Position numbers and translations under genes: made by a program
Shown here: positions 16,244-25,211 of the stretch, piece after piece
Numbering within the stretch: position 1 is the stretch's first letter
Layout of the letters: each line of letters starts with the position of its first letter
The notes under the pieces: model-generated
Told to the model about the DNA's origin: nothing
The model's database searches: none
The model's input: only the letters and a program-made list of their open reading frames with translations
Assembly: GCA_943846715.1 (NCBI GenBank)
Contig: OX044356.1
Span: forward strand, 1,364,001-1,428,000
Source of the DNA: TMED14 sp002378565
GTDB lineage: Bacteria; Bacteroidota; Bacteroidia; Flavobacteriales; Schleiferiaceae
Direction: 5' to 3'
Length of the DNA stretch: 64,000 nt

Positions 16244-17007
16244 GGCTGAAAGATACGCCGGGCATTGGCCGTTGTGATGGCGTCTACCTCCTCCAGTGTC
16301 ATGTTGAGGTTGTCTGCAATGTGCGTCGCCACCAACTTGAGGTAGGCAGACTCATTGCGCTTGCCGCGATGGGGCGTGGGCGCGAGGTAAGGGCTGTCTG
16401 TCTCTAAAACCACATGATCCAAACCAATGTTTTGCAGCACAGCTATCACCTGTGCGTTCTTGAAGGTTGTCACCCCGCCAACACCAATCGTTAAACCCAA
16501 TTCAATGCACTCCTTTGCAATCTCAGTTGATGCAGTGAAGCAGTGAAGCACCCCTTTCAATTCAGGGCAAGCACGCTGCCTTAAGACATCCATCATCGGT
16601 TCCCACGCATCCCTGACATGCATGCTGAAAGGCTTGTCGTAGGTGATGGCCCAATCTAACTGGCGGTGAAGCGCAGCAAGCTGCTCATCCAAACTGTCCT
16701 TGTCCCAATAAAGATCAAGCCCAATCTCACCCACTGCAATGAACTGAGTGGGGTCTTTCTTCCACATCGCCTCGTAGCGATCCAATATGGCCATCCAATC
16801 GCCCTTCACATCACAGGGATGCAATCCCAGCATGAGTCGAATCTGATCAGGGAATTTTGCCTGAAGCGCCTGCATGCGAGGCAAGCTTTCCTCATCCACA
16901 TTAGGCAAGAAGCAGTGGGTCACACCAGCATCTCCTGCTCGCTCCATCACCGCGTCGATATCTGCCGCCAAACGGGGACTGTCCAGGTGGGTGTGGGTGT
17001 CAATCAT
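16240..17007 (-). CDS. TatD-family metal-dependent hydrolase
   Basis: 255-residue TIM-barrel DNase. Metal ligands are in MIDTHTHLDSPR, VGEIGLDLYWD (Glu), SMHVRDAW (His), VLHCFTAS (His) and LETDSPYLAPTPHRGKRNE (Asp). The family includes 3'-5' DNases and D-aminoacyl-tRNA deacylases, so the substrate cannot be fixed from sequence. It begins 3 bases after odhB and overlaps ansA. Confidence 0.93.
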   Translation of the reverse strand: MIDTHTHLDSPRLAADIDAVMERAGDAGVTHCFLPNVDEESLPRMQALQAKFPDQIRLMLGLHPCDVKGDWMAILDRYEAMWKKDPTQFIAVGEIGLDLYWDKDSLDEQLAALHRQLDWAITYDKPFSMHVRDAWEPMMDVLRQRACPELKGVLHCFTASTEIAKECIELGLTIGVGGVTTFKNAQVIAVLQNIGLDHVVLETDSPYLAPTPHRGKRNESAYLKLVATHIADNLNMTLEEVDAITTANARRIFQP

Positions 17008-17010
17008 GAC

Positions 17011-18207
17011 TTACAGCTCAAGTGCTGTCTTCACGTCGCCGCCCATCAAAAACTCCACTGGGTTTTCCAGGGCCTCTTTGATGGCAACCAAGGTGCCAAC
17101 AGATTCACGGCCATCAATGATGCGGTGATCATAGCTCAAGGCCACATACATGATGGGGCGAATGACAATTTCACCATCCACCACCATGGGGCGCTCAACT
17201 ATGTTGTGCATGCCAAGGATGGCCGACTGAGGCGGATTGATGATAGGCGTTGACAGCATCGATCCAAAGACCCCACCATTGGTGATAGTGAAGGTGCCAC
17301 CCGTCATCTCATCGATGCTGATTTTACCATCCCTGACCTTGATGGCCAGCTGCTTTATGTCCTTTTCAACACCTGAAAAACTGAGTGAGGCGGCATCCCT
17401 GACCACGGGAACCATGAGACCTTTAGGCCCACTCACGGCAATGGAAATATCCACCGTATCAAAGGTTACTTGATCATCGCCATCAATCATGGCATTGACC
17501 GTTGGGTAAAGCTCCAGGGCCCGAGTTGTGGCTAATGTAAAGAAACTCATGAAGCCAAGTCCAACACCGTGTTTTATCTTGAATTCCTCCTTGTATTTTG
17601 CGCGCAAATCCATGATGGGCTTCATGTCAACCTCATTGAATGTGGTCAACATAGCTGTCTCATTTTTCACCGTCACCAAACGCTTTGCAATTTTTCTACG
17701 CAAAGAGCTCATGCGTTTTCTCGTGACATTGCGTGGGTCACCAGAGCGGGCAGTTCCCATGGCGACCTTAGCCTGAACAGCATCTTCTTTGGTGATTCTT
17801 CCATCCTTTCCACTGCCAGTCACTGACAGGGGATCGATGCCCTTCTCTGCAAGGATCTTCTTAGCAGCTGGGGAAGCAATGCCTGCAGATTTGGTTGAGG
17901 TAGGTCCAGCCGTGGGCGCTGGGTTAGGAGCGGCCAAAGGGGCACCTTGACTCTGGCCTTCAGGCGCTTTGGCTGATGTGTCAATCTTGCAGACCACCTG
18001 GCCCACAGCAACCACCGAACCAGGCTCAACCAAGAGCTCAATGGTGCCAGACATCTCTGCTGGCAACTCCAAGGTGGCCTTGTCAGAATCAATCTCTGCA
18101 ATGGCTTGGTCCTTGGTGACATAGTCACCAGTCTCAACCATCCAATCAGCGATTTCTACCTCAGAGATAGACTCGCCAGGCGAAGGAACTTTCATTTCAA
18201 GAATCAT
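17011..18207 (-). CDS. odhB: 2-oxoglutarate dehydrogenase E2 (succinyltransferase)
   Basis: 398-residue dihydrolipoyl succinyltransferase of the TCA-cycle 2-oxoglutarate dehydrogenase complex. There is one lipoyl domain (1-76) with the lipoylated lysine in EIDSDKATLELPA, a Pro/Ala/Ser/Thr linker, a peripheral subunit-binding domain around 115-150 (ASPAAKKILAEKGID), and a catalytic domain ending with SYDHRIIDGRE (HxxxDG). KVPSPGESISEVEI at the N-terminus indicates OdhB rather than pyruvate dehydrogenase E2. It lies 24 bases after sucA. The E3 gene is not in this window. Confidence 0.96.
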   Translation of the reverse strand: MILEMKVPSPGESISEVEIADWMVETGDYVTKDQAIAEIDSDKATLELPAEMSGTIELLVEPGSVVAVGQVVCKIDTSAKAPEGQSQGAPLAAPNPAPTAGPTSTKSAGIASPAAKKILAEKGIDPLSVTGSGKDGRITKEDAVQAKVAMGTARSGDPRNVTRKRMSSLRRKIAKRLVTVKNETAMLTTFNEVDMKPIMDLRAKYKEEFKIKHGVGLGFMSFFTLATTRALELYPTVNAMIDGDDQVTFDTVDISIAVSGPKGLMVPVVRDAASLSFSGVEKDIKQLAIKVRDGKISIDEMTGGTFTITNGGVFGSMLSTPIINPPQSAILGMHNIVERPMVVDGEIVIRPIMYVALSYDHRIIDGRESVGTLVAIKEALENPVEFLMGGDVKTALEL

Positions 18208-18231
18208 GATGAGGGGCTTTGAGTGATGCGT

Positions 18232-20949
18232 TTATTGTTCAAATGTTTGGGTCACAACCGCACGCTGGATAGCCAGGGCGGCTTTATTGGATCCTGAGGC
18301 AGAAGCTGCTGACTCAACGGGAGCGACCAAAATCAATGGCACAGGGAATTTCCAGTTCATGAAGGTCCAAGCACCCATGTTAGCAGGCTCCTCTTGCGAC
18401 CAAATAACGGCTGCCTTTGGGTACTGCTTCAGTATCGACCGAATGGCTGCCATGGGAAGGGGGTAAATCTGTTCCAAGCGAACCAAGGCTGTCCGCGTGT
18501 CCTTGATCTTCGTTCGTTCTTCAAGAAGCTCATAGTAGAGCTTGCCAGAGCAGAACACCACCCTGTCAATGCCCTTGACCGGCAGGTCATCAGCAATCAA
18601 TGGCTGGAATGTTCCTTCAGCAAAATCCTCCAAGGTTGAGGTGGCAGCTGGATGTCTAAGCAGGCTCTTAGGGCTCATCACCACCAATGGCTTCCTGAAA
18701 TTCTGATGCATCTGCCGGCGCAGCATGTGGTAATGGTTGGCCGGAGATGTCGTGTTGCAGATAAACATGTTGTCGTGTGCGCAAAGCTGGAGGAAGCGCT
18801 CCAGCCTGGCACTTGAGTGCTCTGCACCTTGTCCTTCATAGCCGTGCGGCAACAAAAGCACCAAGCCATTTTGGGTTTTCCATTTGTCCTCAGCTGAGGC
18901 AATGAATTGGTCAATCACAATTTGTGCCCCATTGGCAAAATCGCCAAACTGTGCCTCCCAGATAACCAAGGTATCCGGGCTAGTCATGGCATAGCCATAA
19001 TCAAAACCTAAGACGGCATACTCTGAAAGGTGGCTGTTGTAAATGGCGAATCGGCCAAGCTTTTCAGGGACTTGGTCCAACAAGCAGACCTCTTCCTCTG
19101 AATTTTCAACCTTCAAAATCGCATGGCGATGAGAAAAAGTGCCACGCTCCACATCCTCGCCGGATATTCTGACATGAAAGCCCTCTTGCAACAAGGTGCC
19201 GTAAGCCAGCATTTCACCCATGCCCCAATCAATGGCATTGCTTTCAAAGGCCATTTCATGACGCCCCTTCATCAGCTTGACCACCTTTTTGAAAAAGTTT
19301 TTACCCGCAGGAAGGGTCGTCACGGCTTTTGCCACACCCTTGAGCGCTTTCAAGCTGACCTTGGTGTTGGAAGGCAGCCATACATCGCCAGGCCTGGCGG
19401 CCGGGTAAGGCAACCAAACCTTTTCCATGAAGGGCACAATGACGTTTTTCTCAATGCCCTTGGCCTCATCAAAGTGACCCTCGAGCATGGACTTGAACTC
19501 CACGTCCATTTCCTTCACCAGGTTCGCGCCAGCCTGACCTTCCGCAATCAATTTGGCGTGATAAATCGCCAATGGATTGGGGTGTTTAGCAATGGCTTTG
19601 TAAAGCTTTGGCTGCGTGAAACGCGGCTCGTCACCTTCGTTGTGTCCATACTTCCTGTAGCACAGTAAATCAATGAACACATTGCGCTGCCATTTTTGTC
19701 GGTACTCAATGGCAAAACGCATGGCGTGAATCACTGCCTCCACATCATCCCCATTGACATGGAGAACGGGTGCAAGCACAACCTTTGCCACGTCTGTGCA
19801 GTAAGTTGATGAGCGGCCATCGATGTAATTGGTGGTGAAACCCACTTGGTTGTTGATCACTACATGGATAGTTCCTCCGGTGCCATAGCCGTCAAGTCGC
19901 TCCATTTGAACCACCTCATAAACCACGCCCTGGCCAGCCACGGCCGCATCACCGTGAATAAGGATGGGCAATACCTTGTCTCGATACCCCTTATGCTCGC
20001 CATTGCCCTTAGCTCGGGCAATGCCTTCCACCACAGGGCCCACTGCCTCTAGGTGCGATGGGTTGGGGGCCAAATTTATTTTCAGTCGCTTGCCATTGTT
20101 CAACAGTCGATCAGCCGTGAAACCCAGGTGGTATTTCACATCGCCATCGAAATTGTCATCCATGAATTCTTTGCCCGAAAACTCAGAAAACACCTGCGAA
20201 GCAGGCTTGCCCATCAAGTTGGTCAAAACATTGAGCCTGCCGCGATGAGCCATGCCAAGCACCACTTCCTCCACCCCGATTTCAGAGGCGCGCTGTAGCA
20301 TGAAATCCAAACCAGGAATCAAGGACTCCGCCCCCTCAATGGAGAAGCGTTTCTGCCCCACAAACTTGGTGTTCAAGAAGGACTCAAAGGCTACAGCCTC
20401 ATTCAATTTTCTGAGCGTGTGACGCTTTTCATCCTCCGAGAGTACAGCCCGGTTGTCGTTGGGGTGTATCCGGTCTTGAATCCAACTGATGACCTTGGGT
20501 CGCCTGCTGTACATGTACTCTATGCCAATGGAGCCGCAATAGATGGCCTCTAAATGCTCAATGATTTCACGCAAGGGTGCGGGACCCGACATGCCTACGT
20601 TTACCGCAGCTTGGAAATGGCTGTTAAGATCCTCCTCTTTGAGGCCAAAGTTGCTGATATTGAGATCTGGTTGGTAACTGCGACGCTCTCGAACAGGGTT
20701 GGTCTTGGTGAACAAATGGCCGCGGGTTCGGTACTCATTGATCATGTCCAGGACGTCGAACTCCTTAAGCAGCTCCTCAGGCACCTGCTTATCTTCAAGG
20801 TCCTCACTGTAAGTTGATCGAGAAAAGTCGTAGCCTTGAAAAAAGCCACGCCAAGAGGGCTCAACGCCATCAGGGTTGTCAAGGTATTGTTCGTAAAGTT
20901 CTTCGATGAAAGCACCGTGTGCAGAACCCAGAAAGGAAAAGCGATCCAT
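18232..20949 (-). CDS. sucA: 2-oxoglutarate dehydrogenase E1
   Basis: 905-residue thiamine-diphosphate E1 subunit that decarboxylates 2-oxoglutarate and succinylates E2. The N-terminal E2-binding segment (FLGSAHGAFIEELYEQYLDNP) is present, then YMYSRRPKVISWIQDRI, GMAHRGRLNVL, the AHGD-like IHGDAAVAGQGVVYE, and the ThDP motif YRKYGHNEGDEPRFTQP. The C-terminal transketolase domains include YGYAMTSPDTLVIWEAQFGDFANG (split here by eye) and LLPHGYEGQGAEHSS. Full length with no break. It starts 35 bases after the polyprenyl synthase gene and is followed by odhB. Confidence 0.97.
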   Translation of the reverse strand: MDRFSFLGSAHGAFIEELYEQYLDNPDGVEPSWRGFFQGYDFSRSTYSEDLEDKQVPEELLKEFDVLDMINEYRTRGHLFTKTNPVRERRSYQPDLNISNFGLKEEDLNSHFQAAVNVGMSGPAPLREIIEHLEAIYCGSIGIEYMYSRRPKVISWIQDRIHPNDNRAVLSEDEKRHTLRKLNEAVAFESFLNTKFVGQKRFSIEGAESLIPGLDFMLQRASEIGVEEVVLGMAHRGRLNVLTNLMGKPASQVFSEFSGKEFMDDNFDGDVKYHLGFTADRLLNNGKRLKINLAPNPSHLEAVGPVVEGIARAKGNGEHKGYRDKVLPILIHGDAAVAGQGVVYEVVQMERLDGYGTGGTIHVVINNQVGFTTNYIDGRSSTYCTDVAKVVLAPVLHVNGDDVEAVIHAMRFAIEYRQKWQRNVFIDLLCYRKYGHNEGDEPRFTQPKLYKAIAKHPNPLAIYHAKLIAEGQAGANLVKEMDVEFKSMLEGHFDEAKGIEKNVIVPFMEKVWLPYPAARPGDVWLPSNTKVSLKALKGVAKAVTTLPAGKNFFKKVVKLMKGRHEMAFESNAIDWGMGEMLAYGTLLQEGFHVRISGEDVERGTFSHRHAILKVENSEEEVCLLDQVPEKLGRFAIYNSHLSEYAVLGFDYGYAMTSPDTLVIWEAQFGDFANGAQIVIDQFIASAEDKWKTQNGLVLLLPHGYEGQGAEHSSARLERFLQLCAHDNMFICNTTSPANHYHMLRRQMHQNFRKPLVVMSPKSLLRHPAATSTLEDFAEGTFQPLIADDLPVKGIDRVVFCSGKLYYELLEERTKIKDTRTALVRLEQIYPLPMAAIRSILKQYPKAAVIWSQEEPANMGAWTFMNWKFPVPLILVAPVESAASASGSNKAALAIQRAVVTQTFEQ

Positions 20950-20984
20950 GGAGTAAAATTAGTGAGAAATCAAGGGCCAACAGC

Positions 20985-21980
20985 TTATTTCTCGCGCTGA
21001 TAAATCCACAAGGCCATCGCGCGCAGATCCTCAATTGCCAAATGCATGGATCCAGCCTCATCCAAGGCTTCAAGAGCAGATTGGTAATAGCTTTCCCTGA
21101 GGCTTTCTGCATGGTCAAGACTGCCCAATGAACGCATGGCTTGACAAACAGCCTTCACGCGAAGCTCGTCTGTCAATCCTTCACCCGGCATGACCTGTCC
21201 ATCAAGGCAGCCATTGAGGTGGATCTGCAGCACAGTTTGCTTGTTTTGAAGGATGTCGCCACCCACTTGCTTGCCAACAATGGATGGATCCCCGAAGGCA
21301 TCCAAAATGTCATCGTGAATTTGGAATGACATGCCAAGAGCCAAGCCAAATTGGTAAAGGACTTGAGATTGGCTTGGTGAAGCACCAGCGCAAAGCGACC
21401 CCATTTCCAGGGAAGCCCCTACCAAGACAGATGTTTTTTTTCGTATCATCTGCAGGTACTGTGCCTCAGAAATAGCCTCCAAGCCCTCATAGTCGATGTC
21501 CAGTTGCTGTCCTTCACAAACCTCCAAGGCTGTTTGGTTAAACACCTTCATCACTGGCAGCATGACAGCCTGCGGGAGCTTAAGTAAGGCATCAAAGGCC
21601 ATCACCATCATGGCATCACCGCTGAGGATGGCAGAATTCTGTCCCCACTGCTCATGGACGGTGGCTTGCCCGCGACGCAGGGGCGCCTCATCCATGATGT
21701 CATCATGAATCAGGGTAAAATTGTGGAAGCGTTCCACTGCGTGGGCAGCGGGGAAGGCAGCAGATGCCGGCTTGCCAATCGCTTCAGCGGCCATCAAGGC
21801 TAACACGGGACGCAGCCGCTTGCCCGCCATGGACATGATGTAGCGCTGTGGTGCGTACAAACTGTCTGGCTGTCGGTTCCACTCAGGTTCGGAAAAATTG
21901 GACTCCAGGTCCTTCAAATAGATTTGCCTGAGTCGCTTAATTGCCTGTGCTTCAATCTGGCTCATGTCAGCAGAGGTCAT
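20985..21980 (-). CDS. Polyprenyl (farnesyl/geranylgeranyl-type) diphosphate synthase
   Basis: 331-residue trans-isoprenyl diphosphate synthase. The first aspartate-rich motif LIHDDIMDEAPLRRG (about residue 93) and the second, FQIHDDILDAFGD (about 222), are intact, as are GKRLRPVLALMAAEA and LSGDAMMVMAF. It condenses IPP onto allylic diphosphates for quinone or carotenoid side chains. The residues before the first motif (HNFTL) do not decide chain length by eye. ATG 21980 overlaps rfbA by 14 bases; ATG 21965 is an alternative that removes most of the overlap. Confidence 0.92.
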   Translation of the reverse strand: MTSADMSQIEAQAIKRLRQIYLKDLESNFSEPEWNRQPDSLYAPQRYIMSMAGKRLRPVLALMAAEAIGKPASAAFPAAHAVERFHNFTLIHDDIMDEAPLRRGQATVHEQWGQNSAILSGDAMMVMAFDALLKLPQAVMLPVMKVFNQTALEVCEGQQLDIDYEGLEAISEAQYLQMIRKKTSVLVGASLEMGSLCAGASPSQSQVLYQFGLALGMSFQIHDDILDAFGDPSIVGKQVGGDILQNKQTVLQIHLNGCLDGQVMPGEGLTDELRVKAVCQAMRSLGSLDHAESLRESYYQSALEALDEAGSMHLAIEDLRAMALWIYQREK

Positions 21981-22824
21981 TCAAGTATTTGCCATAGCCG
22001 CTTTTCATCAAGGGCTTTGCCAATGCTTTGAGCTGAGTCGCATCTATGAACCCTTGGCGGTAGGCAATTTCCTCAATGCACCCAACTTTCAAGCCAGTAC
22101 GTCGTTCCATGATTTGAACATATTGACCAGCCTCCATCAAACTTTCAAAAGTGCCCGTGTCCAGCCATGCTGTGCCTCGGTCCAAAATGCCTACATGCAA
22201 GTCACCATTCGCCAAATAATGCTTGTTCACATCGGTGATTTCATACTCGCCACGGGCTGATGGCTGAATATTGGCAGCCACTTCCACCACTGAATTGTCA
22301 TAGAAATACAAGCCAGGGACTGCGTAATTGCTCCTGGGCTCTGTAGGTTTTTCTTCAATGCTCAATGCCAGGCCATCCTTGTCAAACTCCACCACACCAT
22401 AGCGATCTGGATCACTCACCGCGTAGGCAAAGACCACGCCACCTTGTGGATTGACACTGTGTGCCAGCAGGTTGCCCATCTGACTTCCATGGAAAATATT
22501 GTCGCCTAAAATCAAGGCCACAGAATCCTCGCCAATGAAGTCCTTGCCTATCACGAAAGCTTGCGCAAGCCCGTTAGGGATTTCCTGAATTGCATACGAA
22601 AACTGGCAACCCAGTCTGCTGCCATCACCCAACAATTGCTCAAACAAGGGGGCATCATGCGGTGTGCTGATGATGAGGATTTCGCGAATGCCTGCCTCCA
22701 TCAATGTTGACAAAGGGTAGTAAATCATTGGCTTGTCATAGATTGGCATCAGCTGCTTGCTCACAGCGTGGGTCAATGGATGAAGTCTGGTGCCGGAACC
22801 GCCGGCGAGGATGATACCTTTCAT
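21967..22824 (-). CDS. rfbA: Glucose-1-phosphate thymidylyltransferase
   Basis: 285-residue nucleotidyltransferase that makes dTDP-glucose, the first step towards dTDP-L-rhamnose and related sugars. Signature MKGIILAGGSGTRLHPLTHAVSK carries the nucleotide loop; VSKQLMPIYDKPMIYYPLSTLM, IPNGLAQAFVIG and ALILGDNIFHG follow. Length is right for RmlA. No rfbB, rfbC or rfbD is nearby, which is unusual. The gene is wedged between the polyprenyl synthase and RND exporter genes, overlapping each. Confidence 0.95.
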   Translation of the reverse strand: MKGIILAGGSGTRLHPLTHAVSKQLMPIYDKPMIYYPLSTLMEAGIREILIISTPHDAPLFEQLLGDGSRLGCQFSYAIQEIPNGLAQAFVIGKDFIGEDSVALILGDNIFHGSQMGNLLAHSVNPQGGVVFAYAVSDPDRYGVVEFDKDGLALSIEEKPTEPRSNYAVPGLYFYDNSVVEVAANIQPSARGEYEITDVNKHYLANGDLHVGILDRGTAWLDTGTFESLMEAGQYVQIMERRTGLKVGCIEEIAYRQGFIDATQLKALAKPLMKSGYGKYLNDLC

Positions 22825-25175
22825 ACGTCGTCTTCTGCTAAATCAATTAAAATGTCCTTGAACTCCTCTGCACTTACCCACTTGTCCATAGACATCAGCA
22901 TGGAAGGTAAAAGAATCAAGTTGGTAAACATGGCAAAGACCAAGGTAATGCTCACAAGCAAACCAAGCGCCTGGGTCCCGCCAAATGATGAGGATAAAAA
23001 GATAAAAAAGCCAGCAAAGAGAACCACCGAAGTGTAGAACATGGAGATGCCAGTCTCTTGAATTGCCTTGATGGCTGCGTCGCGAATGCTTCCGCCATTG
23101 AGAACCAACTCCTGTCGGTAACGAGCCAAATAGTGCAGGGTGTCATCCACAGAAATACCAAAGGCAATTGAAAAGGTCAACACTGTTGATGGCTTAATCG
23201 GGATCTGAAACCAACCCATCAGGCCTGCAGTCATGATCAAGGGAAGCAGATTTGGGATGACAGAAATCACCACCATGCGTGGGGTTTTGAACAGGGCTGC
23301 CATCAGGGCAGAAATGATCAAAATGGCTAGACCCAAGCTCAAAAAGAGGTTGTTAATTAGGAAATCCGTGCTACGCATGAATAACACAGAGACGCCACTC
23401 AGTGTTACACCTATTTCATCGGTGTCAAAGGACGCCTCTGCCAGGGCATTAACATCCTCGAGCAAAAGCATCATGTCCTCGTACATCAGGTCTTCAATCT
23501 GAATAATGATGTGCAACTTGCTTTCATCTGCATTGATAAGGGATGATGCCATGGTCGAAACCATGGCAGTATCTAACACAGGAAGGACACCCACAATAGC
23601 ACTCCGCTCCTCCGCTGATGGGAGCGTGTAGTCATCGGGGCTTCCCCCCATGTAGCCTTGTCGGCCAAACTTCAACACATCCACCATGGAAAATGGTCGA
23701 CTCACGTGATCCAGTTTCATGATGGCTTGTTGGAACGTATCTACTGATTCCAAAACCTCAGTTGACCATACCCCACCAGGTACTTTGGTGTCAATGAGCA
23801 CGTCCAAAGGCACCACGCCACCCAACTCACGCTCAAAGAATCGCACCTGTTGTACCATGGGGGATGCCTCGCTGAAATCTGCCGTAAGGTTGCCCGTGGT
23901 TTTCAGTCGAAGCATCCCCGCTGCAGTAAGCACCACAATCAAGAAGGCAAACAGATAGGTCCACTTTCGGTGGTGCATGACCACTTTAATCAGCCAATTG
24001 ATCCATGATCGGACCCATCCTTGATTCAAATGCTCATAATGCCGATCCGATGGCCTAGGCAACCAGGAGTAGAGCACCGGGAGCAAGGTGATCGACGCAG
24101 CAAAAACCACCAAAATGCTCAAAGATGATCCGATGGCAAAATTGACAAGAGGCGTAGAGCTGGTGAAAATGAAGGTGGCAAAACCCATCGCGGTGGTCAA
24201 ATTGGTCAACAAAGCCACGCTGCCGATCTTATTCACGGTGTGATGCAAGGCCGGCAATACTTCTTTGTCTACAGCATACACTGAATGGTATTTGTTGATG
24301 AAGAATATGCAGTTAGGCACTGCAATGACAATCAACAAGGGCGGGATCATGCCGCTGAAAATGCTTAGGTTGTGGCCAAATATACCCATGATACCAAAGG
24401 TTCCAGCCAATCCCACGCCGACAATGGACAAGGCAATGATTGCAGATCTAAGGCTTTTGAGCATCAACAGCATGATCAATATGGTCACAATGCAGGTCAG
24501 GACAATGAACATATTGATCTCTGACTGAATGCTCTGAGCATTGCTTAATCGCAAATAAGGCAATCCCGACATGTTCACGTCAATGCCTGTGTTGCGTTCA
24601 AATCGCTTGATTTCTGCCGCAAACTGATCCAACAAAGCAAAAGCTGCAGTGCTGTAGTTTGCGTGGTCAGAGATGGACACCATCATCAAATGGGTGCGCC
24701 CATCATCATTGCGGAGCATGCCGCGGTAAAATGGTAAATCCTCGTATTGGTCGCGCAAGGCAAAGCCCTGTCGAGGTGATTTCAAAGGGCCTACCATCAG
24801 GGGGAAAGGCTGCATGGCTTGGCCTTCAGCCTCATCCATGTATAGATCCAAGGCATTGTGTATGGAAAGCACCGAAAGGACCTCTGGGGTGTTTTCAATG
24901 CGCTTGGCTAAGTCCTGCCATTGGTTCATTACCGACGGGGTAAAGAAGGACTCATCTTTGGCGCCCAAAACAATCAGGTTGGCGCTTTGGGTAAACTCCG
25001 ATTGAAAATCCGTATACTCCACCATGGCAGGATCATCCTCTGGCAGCATTTTAGGCAGATCATAGGATACAGCTACATTGCGGCCCATGAAGGCCATGCC
25101 TGCGGTGAAAACCAACCAAAAACCAACCACAAAAAGTCGGTTTGACATCAAGAAAACTGCAATCCTAGCCCACAT
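22821..25175 (-). CDS. RND/MMPL-family membrane exporter
   Basis: 784 residues with the internal duplication of the RND superfamily: one N-terminal membrane helix (MSNRLFVVGFWLVFTAGMAF), a large periplasmic domain, five helices (about 215-370), a further helix, a second periplasmic domain and a final five-helix bundle (about 620-760, with FGISVDDTLHYLARYR). The SVDD and GF segments are of the MMPL/sterol-sensing kind. There is no adaptor or outer membrane partner gene nearby, so it is more like the lipid- or hopanoid-moving HpnN/MmpL group than drug efflux. ATG 25175 is preferred to the TTG at 25184, which falls inside a promoter-like box. It overlaps rfbA by four bases. Confidence 0.85.
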   Translation of the reverse strand: MWARIAVFLMSNRLFVVGFWLVFTAGMAFMGRNVAVSYDLPKMLPEDDPAMVEYTDFQSEFTQSANLIVLGAKDESFFTPSVMNQWQDLAKRIENTPEVLSVLSIHNALDLYMDEAEGQAMQPFPLMVGPLKSPRQGFALRDQYEDLPFYRGMLRNDDGRTHLMMVSISDHANYSTAAFALLDQFAAEIKRFERNTGIDVNMSGLPYLRLSNAQSIQSEINMFIVLTCIVTILIMLLMLKSLRSAIIALSIVGVGLAGTFGIMGIFGHNLSIFSGMIPPLLIVIAVPNCIFFINKYHSVYAVDKEVLPALHHTVNKIGSVALLTNLTTAMGFATFIFTSSTPLVNFAIGSSLSILVVFAASITLLPVLYSWLPRPSDRHYEHLNQGWVRSWINWLIKVVMHHRKWTYLFAFLIVVLTAAGMLRLKTTGNLTADFSEASPMVQQVRFFERELGGVVPLDVLIDTKVPGGVWSTEVLESVDTFQQAIMKLDHVSRPFSMVDVLKFGRQGYMGGSPDDYTLPSAEERSAIVGVLPVLDTAMVSTMASSLINADESKLHIIIQIEDLMYEDMMLLLEDVNALAEASFDTDEIGVTLSGVSVLFMRSTDFLINNLFLSLGLAILIISALMAALFKTPRMVVISVIPNLLPLIMTAGLMGWFQIPIKPSTVLTFSIAFGISVDDTLHYLARYRQELVLNGGSIRDAAIKAIQETGISMFYTSVVLFAGFFIFLSSSFGGTQALGLLVSITLVFAMFTNLILLPSMLMSMDKWVSAEEFKDILIDLAEDDV

Positions 25176-25181
25176 AGTTGG

Positions 25182-25189
25182 CAAAGGTA
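25182..25189 (-). promoter_or_regulatory. Candidate -7 element before the exporter gene
   Basis: Minus-strand TACCTTTG matches the TAnnTTTG consensus and ends only 6 bases before ATG 25175. If used, the mRNA would be leaderless or nearly so. A TTG lies 25 bases upstream of the box, longer than the normal 17-23 spacing. Confidence 0.35.
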
Positions 25190-25211
25190 CTGACCGAAGG
25201 CTTGCCTAGGG

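Noticed and set aside
16666..17253. Plus-strand open frame of 195 codons across the TatD gene and the 3' end of odhB
   Set aside because: Antisense to two confident genes with no independent support.
19123..19668. Plus-strand open frame of 181 codons antisense to sucA
   Set aside because: It lies wholly inside a well-conserved gene; its composition mirrors the antisense codons and no family is recognisable.
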